Of a stretch of DNA of 64,000 bases, positions 59,764 through 64,000 are shown piece by piece. The DNA is from Desulfosporosinus sp. FKB (GTDB taxonomy: Bacteria > Bacillota > Desulfitobacteriia > Desulfitobacteriales > Desulfitobacteriaceae). Position 1 is the first letter of the stretch. The number at the start of each line of letters is the position of its first letter. The DNA is taken from NCBI RefSeq assembly GCF_002196705.1, contig NZ_NADJ01000035.1, forward strand, positions 105,243-169,242, given 5' to 3'. The position numbers and the translations under genes are program-made. Below the pieces are notes generated by a model. That model was not told the origin of the DNA and did no database searches. It saw nothing but the letters and a program-made list of their open reading frames with translations.

Positions 59764-60705
59764 TTATTTTAAATAGAGGTAACGTTCCATACTATGGATA
59801 TACGGGGACCATTCATCGCCGGGATGGTCATTTCTGGCCTGCTCAAACTGGTAAAGTTCTGCATCCATAATATCGGCATAGTGGATGACTAAAGCTTCCA
59901 TGATCTTGGGCCGCTTCGGCGACTGCCATTCGTATTTCCCATGATGACTGGACACTATATGAAGAATCTTAGAGCGCAGTTCTTGAGGAAACTCCGGGAT
60001 CTTGGAAATTTCCGCGGAAATAAGCTCCAAGCCCAGAATAATATGGCCCAGGAGCCTTCCTTCTGTCGTAAATTTAATGCCCCGATCATAGGAATACTCC
60101 CCGATTTTTCCTACATCATGCAAGAGTGCACCTGTAATAATCAGATCTTGATCAATACTTGGAAAATGTCCCCCAATCCCATCCGCTAATTCCGCAACTC
60201 TCACACTATGCTCCCAAAGGCCTCGCAGATAGGCTTGATGGATTTTCACCGCTGCAGGAGCTTGCCGATAGGCTTGGCCCCATTGGGGATGTTCTAAGAA
60301 ATGGTTTAGCAGTGCCTGGAGAAATGGATTATGAATTTTCGTCTGGAGAGATTGCAAACGGCTTTCCAACTCGTTCTCGGAAACAGGAGAACTTGGCAGC
60401 AAGGTGGTTAAATCAATCTCTTCCTTAGGAATTAGCTGTATCTCGTCGATGGATAAGTCCAGAGCACCTCGATATTCAGAGGCTACCCCTCGGATATTAA
60501 AAATATCATGGCCTTCTTTTAGCCAGCCAAGGACCTGGGGGGGATATTCCCACATCTTCCCCTGGAGAACACCCGAACGGTCTTGGCAAGTTAAAGCGAG
60601 AAAAGCACCTGGCTTTTGGCGAAAGGGAACCTCTTTCCACTCATTTACTAGAACAGTTCCTGCAAACCGCTCCCCATTCTTGCATTCTTTCAGCATTACA
60701 TTCAT
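59764..60705 (-). CDS. yhaM: HD-domain 3'-5' exoribonuclease, YhaM-like
   Basis: A 313-residue protein: OB-fold nucleic acid binding domain (1-105, RSGVLQGKMWEYP) and an HD domain with histidines in LRGLWEHSVRVAELAD, LLHDVGKIGEYSYD and SSHHGKYEW, the YhaM order. It degrades RNA or DNA 3' to 5' in Gram-positive bacteria. Single gene, convergent with the unknown gene at 59059. Confidence 0.9.
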   Translation of the reverse strand: MNVMLKECKNGERFAGTVLVNEWKEVPFRQKPGAFLALTCQDRSGVLQGKMWEYPPQVLGWLKEGHDIFNIRGVASEYRGALDLSIDEIQLIPKEEIDLTTLLPSSPVSENELESRLQSLQTKIHNPFLQALLNHFLEHPQWGQAYRQAPAAVKIHQAYLRGLWEHSVRVAELADGIGGHFPSIDQDLIITGALLHDVGKIGEYSYDRGIKFTTEGRLLGHIILGLELISAEISKIPEFPQELRSKILHIVSSHHGKYEWQSPKRPKIMEALVIHYADIMDAELYQFEQARNDHPGDEWSPYIHSMERYLYLK

Positions 60706-60767
60706 CCTCTCTATTGCAGTCCTTGTTATGTCAATTTTACCAGAGGATTAGGACACGAAATTGTTGC

Positions 60768-61730
60768 TTAGTAATTCTCTAATGTCTTACAAATCTGGTT
60801 AAAAATTAATTCACGCAGTTCATTAGACTCCAAAATCTCGGCCGCTGATCCGAAGCCAAGGATCCAATTAATAAATTCATTAGCACCGATGATCGTATCT
60901 TCAAAAATCAGAGAACCGTCATCCATGAAAGTCAGTTTACTCTTACGGTGGGCGACATCTTTGCGTACCTTGGCCAAAGTTTGCGAACGATTCAGGAATC
61001 GTACTTTGACCCGAATCAACTCACCATATTCTACTCCCCAGCGGGGGCCAAACCATGTCTTTAGAGAAAAACCTTCCGGATAGGTATAGGTTTGATCCAT
61101 TTCACAGACTTCTATGATATTATTCAGATTATAATTTTTAATGGTTTCTCCCTGTCGCGCAACAAAATACCATTTTCTTAACCGGGAATAGTAAACAATT
61201 CCTAAAGGGTCCACGGTTATAGACCGGCCTTTAAAAATAATGCTTAATTTTCGGTTTGTCTGAACTGCCTTCTCGATAGAGGCAAAAATTTCACCCTTAA
61301 TAGGCTCTAAAGGAGTATAGTCTCCTTTGATATAGCGATAAGTTTCTTCAGTACCCAGATCGAAGCCCGCTAGAATTTTTTGTTTTAGACTTTCTTTTAA
61401 GGAGTTTTCTTCCTGAAGAACTTCTAAAGCTCTCAAAACCCCTAAGGCTTCTCTAACATTAAGGTGTACCGGAGTGAATCGTTTCTCTGCCGTTCCCAGA
61501 AACCACTTGACATCTGGATTCAGCAGATCTTCTCCACTCTCATCATTGCTCTCATCATGATCTGTATACAAGGGAATTAAATGCTCTGGCGAAAGAAGCA
61601 AAGCCCTCAAATCTTGCTTCATAGTCCCCCAAGGAACGCCGCAGGCTTCCGATAGAGCTTTTCCCGTTAGTCCCTCCGGATGGACCTCGATCAATGCCAT
61701 TATCTTCTCAAGACGTTCAATCATGTCCAT
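60768..61730 (-). CDS. WYL-domain transcriptional regulator (second of a pair)
   Basis: A 320-residue regulator: N-terminal winged HTH (MIERLEKIMALIEVHPEGLTGKALSEACGVPW) and a WYL domain (SIIFKGRSITVDPLGIVYYSRLRKWYFVAR) plus WCX C-terminal part. ATG 61730 lies 8 bases behind GGAGG inside the end of the upstream WYL gene; an ORF start at 61832 would be within that gene. The WYL pocket binds nucleic acid ligands in relatives. Confidence 0.88.
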   Translation of the reverse strand: MDMIERLEKIMALIEVHPEGLTGKALSEACGVPWGTMKQDLRALLLSPEHLIPLYTDHDESNDESGEDLLNPDVKWFLGTAEKRFTPVHLNVREALGVLRALEVLQEENSLKESLKQKILAGFDLGTEETYRYIKGDYTPLEPIKGEIFASIEKAVQTNRKLSIIFKGRSITVDPLGIVYYSRLRKWYFVARQGETIKNYNLNNIIEVCEMDQTYTYPEGFSLKTWFGPRWGVEYGELIRVKVRFLNRSQTLAKVRKDVAHRKSKLTFMDDGSLIFEDTIIGANEFINWILGFGSAAEILESNELRELIFNQICKTLENY

Positions 61731-62919
61731 CCGAATTACCTCCATACAAATACAAGAGTTGGGTAAACTGATCCTTAAGCTTATCCCTAAGCTCAAGGGG
61801 CTCAAGTACTTCTGCACCCGCACCGAACCCACGCAGCCATACAGCTAATTCGTCCAACCCTTCAACCTGATCAATCATCAAGAGACTTCCCTCTTCCTCA
61901 ATTAATTGACAGGTTTGGCGTTGAGCAACTTCCATTCCAACTCGATTTAACGTTGAATAATAATCATAGAATCGAATCTTCACAAATCTGGGATGGTGAT
62001 CCCGATAAACTCCCCAAGCGTACTGAAACCATTTTTGTAAGCTAAATCCTTCCACCGGTGAAAAGGTATCTTCAAGCCTCTCCACATCCAAGATACGGTT
62101 TATTTGATACGTCTTTATCCTTTGACTTTTTTCATCTTGCGCTACGAGATACCAATTGTCCAATACCCAGTAATATACAATCCCCAAAGGATTTAACATA
62201 ATTTCACGAGCAGGTTCCTCTTCTTTGCGATAAAGGATCGTAACGCTGTTTCTGCATCGTGCAGCATCCTCAAGTTCCATACAGTATTTACTCCGGTGAA
62301 TATCCTGGCTGGGAGTCCTGCCATGAACAAATAAAGTTTCCCGAGCCTTTGTTGTCTCCCCTATGCGAAGTTTGAGTTTAGCTTCAAGAGATTTCATTTC
62401 TTCGGGGATCGGAGCCAAGGCGCGTTCAAGTTGTAAAGCCTCGAAGAGAAGAATCTTTTCTTTCTCTGAAAGCTGAAGAGGGAGAAGCATTGACTCTGAA
62501 TAGACCATGTAAGCTTCATTTTCATGCTTAACGAGATTCCTCTTCTCCAAATCTTTTACAGCTCGTTCCAAGGTCTTGCTGCTGACCTCTTCTTCGTCTT
62601 GCCGATTAAATCTCTGATAAAGTTCAGCAAGCGTTAATCCTTTAGGATTTGCCGTCAAAAGTCGTAAGATTTCCATTTGCCGGAGAGTCGCTTTATTGAC
62701 CGGAGGCACCCCGTTCCACCCCCCCGTCTCCAAATAGAGAGCTCCTGCATGGTTCTGCTTAAAGATATAGCCATTATCCCTTAAATCTTCCAGATCTCGA
62801 TGAATGGTAATCAGGTTGACTCCCAGTTTCTTAGCCAAACTCGAACTTGTAAAAAGCCATGGTTCCAGGGCAATATATCGGATTATGTCCTTTTGCCGTT
62901 TTAACTTATCCAAGAGCAA
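61717..62919 (-). CDS. WYL-domain transcriptional regulator (first of a pair)
   Basis: A 400-residue regulator with two N-terminal HTH units (KRQKDIIRYIALEPWLFTSSSLAKKLGVNLITIHRDLEDL and TLRQMEILRLLTANPKGLTLAEL) and a WYL domain (SVTILYRKEEEPAREIMLNPLGIVYYWVLDNWYLVAQ). Start is TTG 62919 or 62913; the GGGGG site lies 4 or 10 bases upstream. It overlaps the second WYL gene by 14 bases. Similar pairs occur as PafBC-like regulators of DNA-damage response; here that is only an analogy. Confidence 0.88.
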   Translation of the reverse strand: MLLDKLKRQKDIIRYIALEPWLFTSSSLAKKLGVNLITIHRDLEDLRDNGYIFKQNHAGALYLETGGWNGVPPVNKATLRQMEILRLLTANPKGLTLAELYQRFNRQDEEEVSSKTLERAVKDLEKRNLVKHENEAYMVYSESMLLPLQLSEKEKILLFEALQLERALAPIPEEMKSLEAKLKLRIGETTKARETLFVHGRTPSQDIHRSKYCMELEDAARCRNSVTILYRKEEEPAREIMLNPLGIVYYWVLDNWYLVAQDEKSQRIKTYQINRILDVERLEDTFSPVEGFSLQKWFQYAWGVYRDHHPRFVKIRFYDYYSTLNRVGMEVAQRQTCQLIEEEGSLLMIDQVEGLDELAVWLRGFGAGAEVLEPLELRDKLKDQFTQLLYLYGGNSDGHD

Positions 62920-63073
62920 GATACCCCCAGTTCCTTAAACCATCTAAATTAAGTCCAGCCCTAACAAAATTATACAAGCAATAGCCAAATTCCTTTAAAA
63001 ACCGAAGAAAGAGTATTATAAAATCCCTTTTACCTAAACTATCAAACTATATTCTCCAGAAATACAAAGATAC

Positions 63074-63250
63074 CCCCCGGCATTTGAGTCTATAAACTTA
63101 TACCGGGGACAATATCGAAAAGCAAACTATCTTTAGGCCCTTAATACAGCCCGTTGCTTAATAGCATATGTATACAATCTAAAAATAGCAAACCAGCCAA
63201 GAGCGATAATCTCTGGCTGATTTACTTGTATTGTAATTTTCAAATTACAA
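63074..63250 (-). terminator. Hairpins downstream of nuoN, terminator candidates
   Basis: The first is CCCCGGTAT pairing with ATGCCGGGG at about 63078-63113, the second CAGCCAGAG...CTCTTGGCTG at 63193-63222, and the third a TTGTAATTT/AAATTACAA palindrome at 63231-63250. On the minus strand the second is followed by GTTTGCTATTTTTAG and is the best terminator for nuo. I see no gene in 62920-63386. Confidence 0.45.
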
Positions 63251-63386
63251 ATAAGCTGTTTCTCCGTGAAGGCAACCCCTAGTGGTTTATCAAAAATCAG
63301 TGTAGATTTCCTTGAAAAAAACCGCTCGTATGTTAACGCTAGATATTGCCAATACACCAACCTAAATCGACGTTTCCGAACTAAGA

Positions 63387-64000
63387 TTATTGAACCAAAC
63401 TTTGTGCTGCCGCTATAGCCATTTGGGCCAAGGGAGTTGGATAAATCCCAATAGCGATAGTAATAATCATCGTGAATAACATTGTGAATTTGACTGCCCC
63501 ATGAACAGGAATATCAGGAAGTCCTTCACCCTCTCCAAGGAACATGACTTTAACAACCGAAAGATAATAATAAACGGACACCATACTCATGACAAAACCG
63601 ATATAGGCGATCGCTGTATAGCCTTGACCCATGACGGCAGAGAAGAGATAAAATTTCCCGACAAACCCTGCCAAAGGCGGAATCCCGGCTAAGGACAACA
63701 AGGAAGCCGTCATAACTACTGCTGCCAGGGGAGACCTTCGGGCCAACCCGGCAAAATCCTGAATTTCGTCGCTCCCTTGTTTTTCAGAAACATGCGTCGC
63801 CACGGCAAAGGCTCCCATATTAGCAAAGACATAAATCATCGCATAAAAGAGTACGCCTTTGACACCGGGAATAGACTCGGAGATGATGCCAACCATCAGA
63901 TATCCTGCTTGGGCAATACTCGAATAAGCAAGAAGCCGCTTAATATTCGTCTGCGGTATGGCGACTAAGTTCCCGATAATCATCGTCAGGGCTGCCAGAA
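63387..64000 (-). CDS. nuoN: NADH-quinone oxidoreductase subunit N, C-terminal part
   Basis: The frame runs off the window end. The visible ~204 residues are a proton-channel subunit of complex I, with NLVAIPQTNIKRLLAYSSIAQAGYLMVG, SLAGIPPLAGFVGKFYLFS and QGYTAIAYIGFVMSMVSVYYYLSVVKVMF. In this group complex I often lacks NuoEFG and may accept ferredoxin or other donors. It is the last gene of the operon, whose upstream part is outside the window. Confidence 0.93.
   Translation of the reverse strand, partial: LAALTMIIGNLVAIPQTNIKRLLAYSSIAQAGYLMVGIISESIPGVKGVLFYAMIYVFANMGAFAVATHVSEKQGSDEIQDFAGLARRSPLAAVVMTASLLSLAGIPPLAGFVGKFYLFSAVMGQGYTAIAYIGFVMSMVSVYYYLSVVKVMFLGEGEGLPDIPVHGAVKFTMLFTMIITIAIGIYPTPLAQMAIAAAQSLVQ

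Noticed and set aside
63133..63360. 75-codon open frame on the minus strand behind nuoN
   Set aside because: It spans two hairpins, one a terminator candidate, and shows no family motif or good ribosome site.

Overview
The window reads as chromosome of a spore-forming, anaerobic Gram-positive bacterium of the Peptococcaceae type (Desulfosporosinus/Desulfitobacterium-like). This rests on AGGAGG ribosome sites, frequent TTG/GTG starts, HPr kinase, NiaR, a YerC-type regulator, a separate HisZ, several two-component and c-di-GMP systems, and two genes that only make sense if UGA is read as selenocysteine. No rRNA, tRNA, phage or CRISPR array was seen. Species assignment is inference.

Layout. 1-1900: end of a branched-chain amino acid ABC transporter (livM-G-F). 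2000-4700: two-subunit glycolate/lactate-type oxidase. 4950-6420: Ca2+/H+ antiporter plus a DUF202 protein. 6475-7290: a large structured RNA and a selenocysteine glutaredoxin, neither of which appears as a normal open reading frame. 7490-10270: NarL-type two-component pair and a CcdC-like membrane protein. 10900-14200: 2-hydroxyacid dehydrogenase and the divergent niaP/niaR niacin pair with its operator. 14400-23500: one operon holding a mannitol-type PTS (IIBC, MtlR, IIA), 1-phosphofructokinase, a SorE-like dehydrogenase, HPr, enzyme I and HprK. 23800-27060: DeoR regulator and two DegT-type aminotransferases. 27200-30400: NorCB-like nitric oxide reductase and an FMN glutamate-synthase-like protein. 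30650-33460: two class I/II aminotransferases. 33760-35270: secreted repeat protein and a second selenoprotein (CC/Se family). 35340-39800: a SiaABCD-like phosphatase/kinase/phosphoprotein/diguanylate cyclase operon. 40000-46000: peptidase, metallo-hydrolase, GNAT, thioesterase, Nudix and small proteins. 46330-56480: complete histidine pathway (hisG-D-C-B-H-A-F-IE, plus hisZ) with pfkA and the TrpR-like regulator yerC. 56600-62900: PAS sensor kinase, YhaM-like nuclease, two WYL regulators. 63390-64000: start of a nuo (complex I) operon, seen only as the nuoN end.

A family of short non-autonomous elements (about 180 bp when complete, three hairpins, left end next to TTTAT) is scattered through the window. 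It has at least eight complete, deleted or remnant copies, usually right behind genes. In three places its right end supplies part or all of the stop codon of the neighbouring gene. These look like IS200/IS605-type derivatives.

The strongest new observations are: (1) two UGA-containing genes, each with a good ribosome site, an in-frame UGA at a redox motif and a bacterial-SECIS-like hairpin whose loop starts 23 nt after the UGA; (2) a large RNA of about 0.5 kb on the minus strand, closed by a 19-bp long-range helix with G-U pairs and ending in a hairpin terminator; (3) a shared palindrome CTTTARTTTRTTAAAG on the hisG and yerC promoters, a candidate operator for the YerC-type histidine regulator; (4) a gene set suggesting mannitol use through fructose 1-phosphate.
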